From contig NW_019211457.1 of the NCBI RefSeq assembly GCF_002443255.2, positions 43,361,119 to 43,425,118 of the forward strand: a stretch of DNA of 64,000 bases, read 5' to 3'. This document shows, in pieces, positions 22,968 to 36,600 of the stretch (positions are counted from its first letter, which is position 1; each line of letters starts with the position of its first letter). The position numbers and the translations under genes are program-made. This DNA comes from Varroa destructor (lineage: Eukaryota > Arthropoda > Arachnida > Mesostigmata > Varroidae). A model generated the notes under the pieces. The model was not told where the DNA came from, did no database searches, and was given only the letters and a program-made list of their open reading frames with translations.

Positions 22968-25495
22968 CTACAGAGTTAGTTAGTTCAGCGGAATAGGGAA
23001 CCCCTCCAAATGATGATGGTATTCTACGAATAATTCAGTCTAGTTGGTTAGGCGTATGCATTTGGAGAACATTTGTGTGTGCAGCTATAGTAACGATGTT
23101 ACCTTTGAACGGCATTGTAATGGAGATTTGCGTGATACCGCCTGTGGGAGTGCTTGGCTGTAAACCAGTTTTGAAAGGCAGACCGTATATGGCCAGAGCG
23201 CCCTGGTCGAAGGTTTGTTTACTGCCTTGTTAATGCGATGTCTTTAACAAAAAGTTATAGCAAAGTCAACCGGTAGACCGTGCTATTCCACAAATCCGTT
23301 ACCTAGCCGAAAATATAATACTTTTGCTACCAGTTGATCTAGGCCGTTAAGAGATATCGATAAACAAAAAGAGTTGCAATATCAATGTACAGTGAATATA
23401 ACGGAATAGAACGGCACTTATTTGTTATCCATAAAGGTAGACCTAACTTGAAGCCAAGTTATATTATCAGCAATAAAAAGCCATGCATGTTCTCGAAAGC
23501 TTTTATGCTGATTCGTCCTGTAAACCGTATTTGCAAAGTTCACAATTAAAGGAGTTTTAAAATAGCGATTACAAAAACGCCCATGGAGACATTGGGTTAT
23601 AACTTCCTTGAGCGGTGTCTTGTGGATTAAATACTCAAGTCAGCCTTGAAAGGGACACGGATCATACGCATTTGATGGTGGGAGAGGGGGGAGGGGGGCG
23701 TATAAACGCTAGAAAGCTTTAACTTTTCCCAACAAAAATATCATGTCATAAATTGATCATTACTTTAAAATTGGACTTGTGTGCCTCTACGTTATTGTAG
23801 GGTTGAACAAACTTGAGGCCAAATCTTTCTGTCATACTGCCTTAGTCATGCTATAAGACGTCCAATTACGGAAACGTCTCATAAAGATATGACTTGGAGA
23901 CAGCCATAAATTTAGCTTCGTCCTTACTATAGGCTTTTTTACTGAGTTATAAATGTGCGTTTTGTCTAACGACAGATTAAACGTCTTGTTTATGTAATAT
24001 TTAAAACCTATAAACAACGTTTACTGAATATCATCAGCCTTTCAGCATCTGCTTCACGAGATACACGAACATGTAAAAAGCCTGCTGTCCTAGGTCCTCT
24101 ATACGCACGTCATATATCGTTAGCGTAAAGTGTTTCTATATCATAGAGCCACTTTTCGGGTCGGCACGATGTCCTTGCAGACTTGTAAGTAGGATTGCAC
24201 TTCATTCATCGGCCTAATATAATATATATAGCGAGTTGCTTGTTTAGGTCGGTTCGTGTTTCAGCTAAAGTGATCATATCTTTGGCCTAACTGTGTGTAC
24301 GTTTTTTGGATGAAGTTCCCAGGGGCTACAGTGAATGGAGCGTCGGCATGTGCTATTCCATGCAACGTCGAACAATATAAATAAACCGATTCTATCGTTG
24401 AAGAACCTGTCGACCTCGGGAGAGATCCGATCGATTCATGTCGATGTGTATACATCGTCGCCAACGTACGTATTCGTTACTTTCAGTGCCGAAATAACTA
24501 ACCAATATTTTGAGCCACTGTTTACAGCATTCAATTTGAAAATCACAGGCTGAGCTGAGACTTAGAGATTTTACTGGTCCGAAGTTCTTACTATATAATC
24601 AGTGTTACATTGACCTCAGATATACGCTCAAACCATTCGTGGTCTGTATGAGTTCGTGACTAATAAGCCCACTGGGCATATTTTAATCGACGTTTAGAAA
24701 TAAATCTATTTGACCACTTGAAACCAAGCATCTAGCGATAAACGATCACCCGCTCCCTTTCAACTCAACTAAAGTCTGAGCAAACTTTATCAATACAGAC
24801 AAAAACGATGCTGTTGTGAAACAGATTCACAAATGCCAAATTTGAGAAAGCTCAAACGCCTTGAAATATACTCCCTCGTCGAGGCCGTCTTGTGTCAGGT
24901 GCGGTGAATACCAGGCTTTGGTTATCACTTCTCCTAATGATAATAATAAAAATAATAATCCATAAATAGAAATGCCGTGGCCGATGAGAATCCCCTACCG
25001 TAAAAATAGACATTTTTCCATTGGCAGGCACCGATAATCGTATTGTTTGCTGCCTGTTGCATATCTACTTAGACGGCATTGATTTGCAGTATCACAAGCC
25101 TGAAGTTAACTGGTATTAATAAATATTTTAAGTTCTACGTCCAATACTGTTTTTAATTGTTGCTTGAGATAGCTGGCTCCTGGCAGGAAATAGAGTGTGT
25201 CTGTGCGCGCCTTCAAACCTCGATTGTATGACGTACCCTGAAGTTTGGTGGGCGAATACGATCTTACTGCATCATATGGGGTATTTAATTTTCATTAAAT
25301 TAACTCTCATAGACTCTATGTAATTCATATCCGCTAGACCGCTATATCTTTAGGCGCTAAAAAAATTCTTTCAGTTCTAGAGACGAAAGCGAAGGCGTTT
25401 AGGCGAAACTCATTTCACTTCAGTGCATCAATCTTCCAACCAGAGCAAGAACCTGTAATCATATCTTTGTCCTAGTGACACTAAGTTATTACGTT
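22968..25495. other. AT-rich non-coding stretch
   Basis: A purine-rich GGGAGAGGGGGGAGGGGGG run stands near 23680-23700. Open frames are short; the best is 72 codons at 24335-24553 (+), without a recognised motif. Confidence 0.4.
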
Positions 25496-25499
25496 ATGC

Positions 25500-25870
25500 G
25501 TCTCCCGCAATTGTTCACGACTTTCTCCCACCTTTCTACCAAATACTATATAGCATCTCGTTAGCATATAGCGGCTGTGGTCCTCTCTTGAAGCCGCGTT
25601 TCAGGTCCTTGATTCGTGTCGAAATTGATTGTTTAGTGAATAGAAAAGGTGTAAATCGGTCGTGGTAGGTCCGGCAAATAGAAAGGGTACAACAGAACCT
25701 TTCATTCAAAGTTAAGGAGGGTAGCCTTAATTGCGTCTATCATATATGGCCTCGCATTATCAGACAGCAGGATGGTCTGACCTCGTTTGTCGAATCTCTT
25801 TTTTTTAATTGTCCAGTTGATTCGACTCAAACGCAGGCACGACCTGTGTACGCGTCTTTCTTTTTGTTAT
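25500..25870 (-). mobile_element. mariner transposase relic, C-terminal part
   Basis: Read on the minus strand, conserved pieces of a mariner-family transposase appear in the right order but in shifting frames. They are KRFDKRGQTILLSDNARP (with the second catalytic Asp, codon at 25759-25761), then IDAIKATLLNFE ending at an in-frame stop, then a PDL segment and LHLFYSLNNQFRH in another frame, and finally LVERWEKVVNNCG at about 25504-25545. At least two frameshifts and several stops kill the gene. The N-terminal DNA-binding part and the first catalytic Asp were not found at higher coordinates, so the copy is truncated. Terminal inverted repeats were not identified. Confidence 0.88.
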
Positions 25871-27094
25871 CGCAGTGTTCCGAAGTTTTGTAAACAACAG
25901 CATTCGGTTATCTTGTCGATATCTTTTTGTAAATACTAGTGAACATCTATGCAATTTGTAATATTATTGTTTGTAGTATGTTATCATTTCATCGCAAGGT
26001 CGCAAGGGACTAGTGTCTCCTGGAAAAACTTTGCGGAGGAGGATGCAGAGAAATCGTACCAAGTCATCAGGTCTTTCCGTATAAACCTCAGGCCGGAAAA
26101 GCGTCGGGGTAATACTACTTCAATAAGCGAAAGAATGAGGGCGCCAGGACCATTGAAAGACTACCGGGGCAGCGCAAAGTTATGAGAACGAAGGTTTGTC
26201 AGAAGGCGCAGCGGCTGCATGTACTCTGTACTTTCGGAACACTCCGTTGCGACAGGCACGGGCATACAAGGAATAGGCGGATGCTGCTGCTATTCACGAT
26301 GGCCGATTGCAACGGTTTAGAGACGTAAACCATAAATAGTTACCAATGTGGGCATTGATTGCGTGTAAAAGCTTTAGCCGAGGGCCGTCTACTAACAGGT
26401 TTTTGAGAAAAATCTGAAAAATATTAAGCGAAAAATACAGTACAGGGACGCAGTTGGGATAATAAGTTGGGACACATGGCTACCGTTGCACTGTTATTAA
26501 CCCCGGTGATTAAAGCGGCTCCCAACCAATACCATATGGTTAGTTCTTCACATGCTTCCATATGCTTCCTCTATATTTTGTCTGGCCTCTTAGGTGCATA
26601 TTTATACTAACCTTTTTCGACGCAAGAGCCGGAAGCGCTGGTTGCCATTAAGGATTAATGGACAAGCGTTGGACTAGGGAAAAGCTACTGAAATACAATG
26701 GAAGCTTTCTTGACTACATGACTATTTTAGTGATGTGTAAATCACTACTGCTATGCGAAACCCAGGTTTGATTTTAGTTTCGCAATATTTATATCTGTTC
26801 GCAGTTATCATAACTATTGCAAGTCACAACGGATCTTTCTATTTCAAAAAAAAAAAACAAAAAAAAAAAAGTTTCATATAAATGACGCACCGGTATAGAG
26901 CCTTGCAAACGTTCCACGTGGTAATGCGGTAAACAAATTGCCTTCAAATACAATAAGCCATGTTTTAGTTTATGTCATAAAAGTAGAATGAGCATTCAGC
27001 TGCAATCCTCACTCCGGTAGGGTTCTCAGAGTTACCCTATGTGCGAAACTGCCAGTTAAAATTCGTTACATAAATGTTAATCCGCTGTTTTCAG
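25871..27094. other. Non-coding stretch next to the mariner relic
   Basis: A 78-codon plus-strand frame (25949-26185) starts with a true ATG and a hydrophobic N-terminus (MQFVILLFVVCYHFIARSQG) that resembles a signal peptide. The rest is basic and unrecognised. It is a weak candidate for a small secreted protein (about 0.15). An A-rich run with one C lies at 26846-26870. Confidence 0.3.
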
Positions 27095-27187
27095 GGTGTA
27101 GTTGAGATGGGTGATGATCGTCACGCACACATCTCTCAAACTGAAGGCCGTGTGTTAGGCCGAATAACAAATAACAATCTCCTATAG
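27095..27187 (+). CDS. Weak candidate terminal exon, 30 codons
   Basis: Immediately after an acceptor-like CCGCTGTTTTCAG (AG at 27093-27094) a frame opens without gap, reading GVVEMGDDRHAHISQTEGRV and continuing to a TAG at 27185-27187. The composition is hydrophilic and coding-like. The length is too short to be decisive, no matching upstream exon was found and no AATAAA follows closely. It may be chance. Confidence 0.15.
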   Translation, partial: GVVEMGDDRHAHISQTEGRVLGRITNNNLL

Positions 27188-30100
27188 TCGTCAGAAAGCG
27201 TCGATGGTTTAGGTCGAAAAGTGCGGCCTCTGATGATTGTGTTACGCCCGATAGCTTCTATGAGCCTCTCTGGATACTGGATGCCGGCCCTCGGTGATCT
27301 AATTTACGCGCGTCGCAAGTACAGAACCAACATGGCAGCTAATGGCCAACTATATATTTAGGTAGCTTTATTCGGTGTCGACCTTGCTTCTTTTTACATT
27401 GTTTCCCTAGACGGGGAATGTCGACGACCGATGATCGAGTTATCCTAACAGCGACCGGAGACCAGTGCTATTTCTCGTTTCGAATTGAACGCGGACAAAG
27501 ACACCAATATAACGCATAGATAGTTGTATTACAAGCCACTCCAGTTTCTCCCACCTCTATAGCTAACTACTTTTAATAAAAGTCAATTCTATTTATATAA
27601 TTTAACTTTTTACCAGATCACTGTGACTGAAGATGCCATTGGATTTAGCAACGGAATACTGGTTATGGTAAGAAGTGCTTCGGCGGGTAGCCAGGCGAGA
27701 CCGACTGCGACAATTGTTACGGTGGTGCTCGCTGCATTTCAACACTCTAGTGAAAAAGGACAATAAACAACGTTAATAGCACGTATATTTCTAGCGGCAA
27801 GTGCATCAGTATTCCAGATTAACTTTAAGTTTGCGGAACTATGCTTTGAACCGTTTGCGTCTCTAGAAAAGAATCCTTAGATTTGAAGTAATAAATGACG
27901 ACGGACATTGAAAGGTGCTGCGTCCTAATTGAGTTCTACTTTCGATCCTTCATATCTTCAACATTCTTCTTTCTCGACGTGTTGCAAACTTATGTAAAGT
28001 GATTGGCGTATAGAAGAATAAAAATATACTTTTGTAACTAACATGGTTATTTGCTAGTGTTTTGTCTACGTCCAGGTTTTACATGATAGTGTATGAAAGT
28101 GCATTTGTGACAGGCAATCGATATCATTTACTTATATCATATAGGATAGAACCGCGATAAAATATATATTTTAGGATACGGGAAGTGATCACACAGTGAC
28201 TTCGTTGTCTGTGTCTTCGTTTTGCTTCATCTTAATTGTAGTTTCTTCTACAGGATGTCTTCCCTAACACAAAGTTAAAAACCACGTGCAAAAAATACAT
28301 AACGGTGTTCAGGCGAACGAATTGTTTCCAATAACACCTGTCGTACTCGTAATTTCGAATACGGAGCTCCAAAGAAGAATCGTGTGCTTGGCCTCATGGG
28401 TCTAGCTCGTTAAGGTTATTGATAACGTTTCGAACACCTCTCCGTCTTGAATCACATGGTAGTTTCCGCTACTGGCAGGTGGCCTCAACTCTCCGTAATA
28501 GCTCTCTACTGGCGAAATGTTAGCTTAAGGAAAGATACCATCATTTTATTAGATGCATTATCTCGAACACAGTTTCAGTGGTCACTACCACAACTGGCAA
28601 ACCACCTTTGTGTCATGCTCAAATATCTAACGGCTGTGCTATCAACCGCGGCACAAGCAGCCGATTCTGTAAATTTATGCCTACTTTTATTACTATTTTC
28701 TTTATTTTTTTTTAATATTTTTAATTATCGCAGACACATTAGTTTTATCGACTTGGAGTTACGACGTATGAGTCTCTGCACTCCGTCTTTCTATTTAATA
28801 TTCTCGCTACCGCCAATAATTTGAAAAATCCTAAAATCAAAATCATCAAATTTCCACCCTCGTACCTGCCTTTGAAGAAGTTGTAAGGGTAATTACTGTG
28901 TTTTGCCAGTCTTTTTCATTTTTCATTGCCAGTCGATTTTTCTAATGTATTGGTATGTCTGTTGGCTGAGTTAACGCCGTTTCACTTCAAATCTTTCGGG
29001 TTTTTAGCAGAAATGGGCATATCTCTTAAAAGAAAAAACTATTTACCTGCAGTACGGGGTCCTCTTATTTCCCAATTATGTAAATTAATTTTTCTATTAT
29101 TGATTATATTTAGCCTAGTTGGGAACTCCTTGGGAAATAGCTGAAGGCTAATAGCAAAGATGTACATTTTAAAATGAGAACTCTGAGTTCAGAAGAGTTC
29201 TTACTAAATGCGGCTATTTGATTCTACCGGTACGAATGAAACGGTTGCGTCAATGCATACGAGTACATGTTCTTGCAGGTTAGGACCACAGGGCCTAAGG
29301 TTTCAGGACTAGGTTGCTGTCGAGGCTACCAGATAAAATACATTGTGACAAAAAAAAATGTACGCAAAAACCCTACCTCGCTCAGCAGTTCGGTTTTAAC
29401 TCTTGTTTTTTAGTTTCGGACGTTGGGCTGTTTTGTATTAGATACAGTTGAGAGCTAAATTAGCCGCACAGATAGGCGTGTTGTATGTGTTACATGCTTC
29501 CATGTTTTCTCGCATCCGTTTGATGTTTCCCACCTTACGATCTTACATTCGCCCTAAGAGCCGTCGTAAATCGACATCGTATGTATGCGATTTTCAGTAC
29601 ACAATTGCATGAAGGGTTTATGCAGATTAGCTTGTACTAAACGAACCGAATGATATGGAAACTACGACAGAGGCATATGCTGAAAACAGCAAAAATTTTG
29701 TAGATGCCGCCGCGGCACATGGACACCTGGCTGACGCTGGCCAAATAAGTTTCAAGATAATCATGTTGTATGCATGAGTATCCGGGCACGACCGGGCATA
29801 ATGCCACAGATCCGGTTCAAATCAGCCTGTAATGCAGCCTTTGACGGTCGGTAAGTCAAAGCTTGTTAAAGTAGTCAACCTTATGGTACGGCAATGAAAT
29901 TGCTCCTAATTTCTGTTTCCTTTCAGTTGATTAGTTTTATAATATAGGCGATGCGTAAAAGGCATATGCATATGTTGAAATTTTTGAGGTTTTGGGGGCC
30001 GCCTCTTGCGGCTTAGACTGTACTTTGTACCAACTTCTAGGAAGAAAGCGCACTCAGTTGGCACCTGATACCCTGCGTTACCGGGGGAACTCACTAACAG

Positions 30101-31463
30101 AAACACGTCGAGCTGGCTAATTATTACGACATGCTTATTAATATTCTCGTATAGTATCAGACTATAAAGATTCGTGCTACAATTGGCAGTATCTTTTTTT
30201 ATCAGGTAGTTTTTGAAGATTATATATCGTCAAACAATCAGATCTTTCTATTAAAATACATTTTTATAGGATCTTATTTATGAACGTACAGGAGCAAAAA
30301 ATAACGGGACGCTCATCGAGTCTAAGGAAGCGCTGTCTCCATGTTTTTTGAACTGACGACTAATCTGAAACAGTCTGCGATATCAATTTACGAAAATAAG
30401 GTGTCACGCCACATTTAAGGTGCTAACCGAAAAAGGGGGTCCTTTACTCTTTTAAAGGGGGAGCTACTCTGTTTCGCCTTTGTTGGACATTACATTAGCT
30501 AAATATTATCGGGGACAACATTAGTTAAATAAAGTGTTTCATGATAATTCTTTAGTTTGTTCCAACTGGCTTTAGTAGATGGCAAAGTCTTGGAAGCTTC
30601 TATGATAATGTGCAAAAAGAGTTTTCAAGCAAAGGGGCCTAAGTAGTTTTTCCTCGAGTTGCAATTGTATTTATTATATTTCAGTTCAGCCCTTTTCGTC
30701 CCAACAATTAGGCAAGATAACTTCAGGAATTCGCAACATAAATATGTAGGTCATTGGCTAAAGTGGAAACAAAAGTAAACAAGTTCAAAACTTTTTTGCG
30801 AGAGAGCCTTTACACAAAGGTAACAGTTGATCTGAATAAACGCTGCCACCATAGAAAATACAAAGGATTTTTTTTAAACTAGTTTACGATCACTAATTAA
30901 CTATGTTATTTATTTTTCGTATACTAAATGTCGCTGAGCTTTTATTTAGGCCTAGGTCCTCTTGTCTCACAGGGCACATGTGAACCAAGATCGTCTTGAG
31001 TTCTCAGATCCGTCAGTAGTATTGGCACTAGTGTTCCTGCTTACTCTCTAGATAGTTCATTTGTGTTTGCTGTTGAAATGGCAGCTTTGAGGGCCGATGT
31101 ATGTAGGTTTACTTTCATGTACCTTCATATTCAAAAGTCTGATCAAGTCGCCAGTGAGCGGCCGTGCCTTCAGTAACGGCAGAGAAATAAGTGGGGATGT
31201 CCCCATCTGTGTGAAACTGACTTTGAAGCATATACCAGCTGGCCCATTGATCAATCATGTTAGTGTCTTCATTACATCGGTACCCAATCGTATCCGCCTT
31301 TGTCATGGATCGTTTATCGTTTGTACCGGTGATATAGTTCGGCCAATTCAGCGAGAAGGTCTGTCATTTGAAACGAGTAAGGCGTGCTATAAACCGTAAA
31401 GGCAGGAATATCTTTTTGTATCCAAGCAGCGGTACACTACGCATGCGCTACTACAATAGTATC
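27188..31463. other. AT-rich non-coding stretch
   Basis: The longest frame is 125 codons at 28447-28824 (+), with a non-ATG start, a Leu/Phe-rich AT-driven second half and no recognised domain. No transposon coding segment was seen. Confidence 0.4.
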
Positions 31464-31466
31464 ATA

Positions 31467-31554
<88 letters not shown>
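31464..31554. repeat. (TA)n microsatellite with periodic ACA interruptions
   Basis: About 90 bp of alternating TA interrupted at intervals by single C substitutions (TATACATATA), giving a self-complementary tract. Likely to extrude as a cruciform and prone to length polymorphism. Confidence 0.95.
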
Positions 31555-33568
31555 GCTTAGTAGCGTATTAAACTCGTATGTACAATTACAGACCAATCTA
31601 ATGTACACATGTATCCATTTAACGTACATGACCTTTTATAACTAATCCAGACGCGTCAACTGTAAGGCGGTGCACAAATAAGCTCGACAATTTAGTATAT
31701 CATGCCCACTTTTCATCCACGATTGTTCTACATTAAAACTAAGCTACAAACCCATATCCATGGAACACTTTTTAACTACTTTAGTCGCTTACTTAATGAT
31801 CGTATCTATCTCTGTATAGTACTCCGAAATGTTTAATCATCGTCATCATTCGTATCACAATACAAACTTGATTAGCCATAGTCTACATAAATGAAAAAAA
31901 GAAAAAAAAAAAGTAGGGTAAAAAAATTAGACCACGTTTTTACATTTTTGTGGTGCATGAATGAACGGTACTTTTGAATTGGCTAAAAATCTATTATAAT
32001 AAAGATTAGATTAACACAAATAGAGAGTCAGTGGCAATTTTTTTGTTATTCAATAAGTAGGCGAAATAGTTTTGTTGTCTATTACGATTATTATAGGTTT
32101 ACCTCTAATATTAGTTTGGATGAATAGCTCGAATGTGTGTGTCTCCAGTACCGGGGAAAAGTGAAGCAACATTATTAACGAAATGAGCGATTTGTTCCAT
32201 TTGTTATTGGGAAAATATAACCTGTTAAAAAAAAAAATACGGCTGTTTTTTGCATTACTGTTCGATATAATAGCGCAATGTTTGTACGGTATTAAGATCG
32301 ACGGGCTAACGCCTCGGTACATCGTTGGCTGATGCTACGTTTAGGTGTTCGTCGTTTAGAGTCTAGCTAACATGACAGTTATGATAGGTTTGATTTATTT
32401 TTTCCTTTTACGTAGATAATTTTAAAGAATAGACTGAATAGGTACTTTATCACAAATGTAATATCGTCGTACGTATAGCAACTATATGAAAGGCAATTTC
32501 ATTGTACGTTTAAACGCATTTTTTTCTTTTTCTATCAATGAAGCTGCTTTCCTAGCTATTCGTCCTGCTATTTCGAACTGAGATACGGTTAGAGTTCATA
32601 CGTATAAGACAAGGAGTTCGACTGTTTCAGAACCAGTTGCTACGGCACTAAGCGAAGGTTTGCGATTACAGACTTGTTCAGGTATGGGTGAAATATAAAA
32701 ATGTATTTTGGCAAGACCCTAGCATCCAGTTACGACTATTTGCGGCGTTATTTGTTAGTTTGAGCGATTAAAATCAATTCTAACGAATCAGTTTCGGTCG
32801 AAATATGGCAATACTGCCGTTTCTGTCAGGAACGTAAGAAGGATGTATGTTCCACGGATGTATGACATGCTACAGGCCAACATGAATAGATAGCTGGCTA
32901 TTTATCTTTGCTATCGCATAAGGAGATCGTGAGAAAAAACAGAACCTGACACATTACCTTAACGCTGTAATATTCTATAGATTGTAGTAGGATTATTATC
33001 ACTTAGCTAAAGAGGATACGTTTTCTTGAGCGATCATTTAAAACAGGCTTGTGTGTACTGGACGATGAAATGTTGAATGAACAGCTAAAATGTATAACGG
33101 CCCTGACATGTCCTAATTTCAATCGGCCTAATCAGTGCTTCATATTTTCATACTAACAGCCAATGGCGCAACGCTAGAGTAGGCCACGCCACGTTAGACC
33201 TGAGCTGATAAATACGACGGAAAATCGCCAGTATTGAGGTGAATAGTTACTCCTCTGGACGGAAAACTGATTCAGACCCTAGTTGCCATAGGGCAGCAGC
33301 ATCCTATGGCCTAGCTATATTTATTGTGTTATATATGGATGTATAATATGCCATTTCAGCTTTGTAAGAAAATAATGTACAGACAAAAACCTGTCTCTAG
33401 CTAGAGCATAGTATACGATAAGGAGTTGTATCGATCCGTCAAAATGACTCACTAATGATCTAAATCACTGCCAGCCGAGTATAAAATAGAAAAAAAAAAA
33501 CTTGCACTCTGATAGCTGTAGATCTGTCTTTGATTTTGTATATAGATATTGTAGAGATATGCAGTTAC
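31555..33568. other. AT-rich non-coding stretch
   Basis: A-rich runs near 31893-31912 and 32227-32238. Open frames are short, with no recognised protein or RNA. Confidence 0.45.
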
Positions 33569-33600
33569 ATCAGATCAGATCAGATCAGATCAGATCAGAT
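33569..33600. repeat. CAGAT pentanucleotide microsatellite
   Basis: Six tandem CAGAT units at 33571-33600, preceded by AT. Every unit junction creates GATC, so the tract is a ladder of GATC palindromes. Confidence 0.95.
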
Positions 33601-36600
33601 GCATTTTCTCTACAGAAATACTTCGATTATTTTTTTTCGAAAAAATAAGTTGTCTATTTTTGTAATAGATGAATTTCTATGAATGGTCGTTGGCGCCAGT
33701 GTCAAAGCTGCCCGTATTGAATAAGTGGGTACTATCGTAACTATTAACAACTTCCACTTAAAGCTCAACAAACCCGGAAACAAATTAACAAATATATCTG
33801 TTGTCTTCTGAATTGGTTCTTGCCGAATGATCAAAGGGTTTAGGTTCTGAGACAACAGAGACTATTCAATCTAGACTAAAAAATATGCAGAAGTCAGAAA
33901 TAATAAGTAAAAGCGCAATGAATATTCGGTTTGTCGTCGCCAATCATAAGTAGCTATTTGGCAAAGCCTGTTTTATCTAATCTAACTTGAATAATCTACG
34001 ACATAAATTACTGCTATTGATAACTCATTATTCGTTTTTTATCTTCCTGGTATTTAAGTTATTAAGCACTACTTAAGAACTCTGGGCAGGATTGCTTAGC
34101 TGTATCTCCAGTAGACCCATGAGATGGCACAGTAGCAATGTGATACATTGTGATAATTTGAATTTAGCTTTGGCCACATATCAATGATTACTATGGTAAC
34201 GCTTATAGAAATCGGCGTTAGCGGCCTGCACCACGCTGCTCTTTGTTGTACTTAATTGTGTTACCTTATCTAATTACTTACTTGATTGTTTCAACATGAA
34301 AAAAACGTTCCACGCTGTGCAAAGTCATGTAGCGATTACATAAAAAAAAAAAAAAAAAAAAAAAAAGAGATAGATCCAGAATTGTTCGCTTCGACCAAAC
34401 AAGACCCTGGGTGGAGACTTCCGACCATAAATTCTATTTTCATGATTGTCTACTCATATAAATTACGATCAAGCATCACCATTTTTAGTTGCTCGCCTGC
34501 GCATAACTCCATCTAGGCTCACTAGGTAGCTTGCACTGCTACGCATTTACGACAGGACGGCACGGTGAAAAGCTATTTCCGTGAAAGCTTGGTTATTGTT
34601 GCCATTCGATGTCTTCCGTTCCGTCCGAGAGCATTTCCTAAAACACTGTGCCGGATTGGCCTGCAAACGCGCACTCCTGATTGGATCGTGCATCCATTCT
34701 CTATTACATGTCGCGACTTCGTGATCATTTCGTTCTATCTCGATGACTCACAATTTTAACTAGGAAAAATTACGGAACATAACGTGACCGACATCTGGTC
34801 CCAATCGCAATACTTACTCCGGTGCCGATTTAGCTGTTTGGTCAATAGTAATAATAAACGCATCCCGGTTACTTTATTCGAAAGTTTCGTGGCGTAAGAA
34901 CCTAACAGGCAGGTCCTGCTTCACCAGATCATAAATCAGAAGTAACGGATGGCAGGAGCAAGTCGATCACAAACGCTGAGACGATCGATTCTCTCATAGA
35001 GTCGCTAGGAAATTACTTGTTTGAGGGTTACTCGCAAACAATCGCATAAAGTTGCTGTTGAAAGAACAAGAGGTTTTACAATCCGTATTGTGTTTGTGTT
35101 GACAAAGCTTTCAACTATGTACACCCTTAATTTTATGCTTCATTGTTGCTATACAACATCTAACAGCTTCATTTAGAACAACCTCGCATATGAATCAGAT
35201 CTAACTAGCGCTGAAAATTTGTTGACCGCAATAGATACAGTATCAGCTTTTGAGCGATTACCCATGTCCATAAAAAGTTTGAAGCGACCGACCATCGTAT
35301 AAAACAGCCATACGTGTTAACAAGTATACAGGTTAACATAGACAATGCCCTCCTATTTTGCAACGAGTTTATTTATCACAAAAACCCCGTTTTGTGAGTT
35401 TGTATTTTCCGCTCAGAAGGCTGTGTGGCCCAGGCCAGACATAACACTTTCGTTCTTGAGAGTAACCAAAAAATCCTGCCAGGGTGAGATTTTCTTTCCT
35501 GAAAAACTACCACAGCATCAGTGCGTCACTCTCTGTATGACCATTTATCAATGGCTTAGGCTTGCGTCGCATTGAAACGTGTGGTAAGAATAGGTTTCCT
35601 TCCTGAACATGTTTTCATTACACTTGATTGACCTTCGGTGTTCTGAAGCTCCGCTAGGGTTGAGCAGATGCTTCCTTGTGTTCATGATAAGGCTCCAGAC
35701 TTTACGCAGTTTAACCTGCGCGGAAAACAAAAGCAGGCTTTTTTTAATCGGCTGCTAGCTAAAGAGTTTTCTAACCGAGGCCTTTCATGATCGATATCAT
35801 ATGCCAATAACACAAGAAAAAAGTGAGTGGTCACGGTGAATTAATATATAGTTAAAAAGTTTCTCTTTATCGGTGTTCTTCCACGTGTCGATTCGTATGT
35901 AATTTACGATCGGCAACGGGCGTTTGAAGAGCAACTCTGACCGACAAAAATTGGGACTAGAAAATGAGATAGGGAAGGATGCCTGACACTTGACCTGAAT
36001 GATGTTTACACAGAGTATTTGCGTATGTATGCATTTCTGTGTGAGCCGTATGTGATTTCTTATAGCGTGCTGTTATTTAACCATACTTGTTTGTTTAAAT
36101 TTAACCAGAAATGTTTGTTTAAAACATTCCTTTAATTGTTTATATTTTCCGTCCTCTATTTTTTCTAATAATTTACGAATAATCCATCTACTGCCTGAAT
36201 GGCTCTTATATCGATGCGACTAGAAACAGTATGTGTACGGGCTACCGTGATCTCTCGTACCGTTTAACTGTTCGTCTGCTACATTTAAGTTTGTGTGCCG
36301 TATAAATGAAGATCAAGTGAGTCTTTTCTCAGAGATTTGATTACCTAAACGCAGGATGTGCTTCAGCCAACGATTACACTGCTTCGCTAGCAACGATATT
36401 TCTATGAACTTTTAACAAATTAAATGTTCTACGGTTGCCGGTACTCGTGCGTTATATGCACTTTATTTACATTAGACGATCAATTGTAAATAAAGTAACT
36501 TTATAAAATATATTCTACCAATATAGCCAAACAGAATCAATTTCACTTTATATGATTGACATAACCACCTTACAAATAATGGTTCGACAATGGTGGCCTT

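Noticed and set aside
28447..28824. 125-codon plus-strand frame with hydrophobic C-terminal half.
   Set aside because: The hydrophobic part comes from T-rich DNA; no ATG start at the beginning and no recognisable membrane-protein layout.
33569..33600. Short direct repeats considered as a CRISPR array.
   Set aside because: Units are contiguous 5-mers without spacers; a plain microsatellite.
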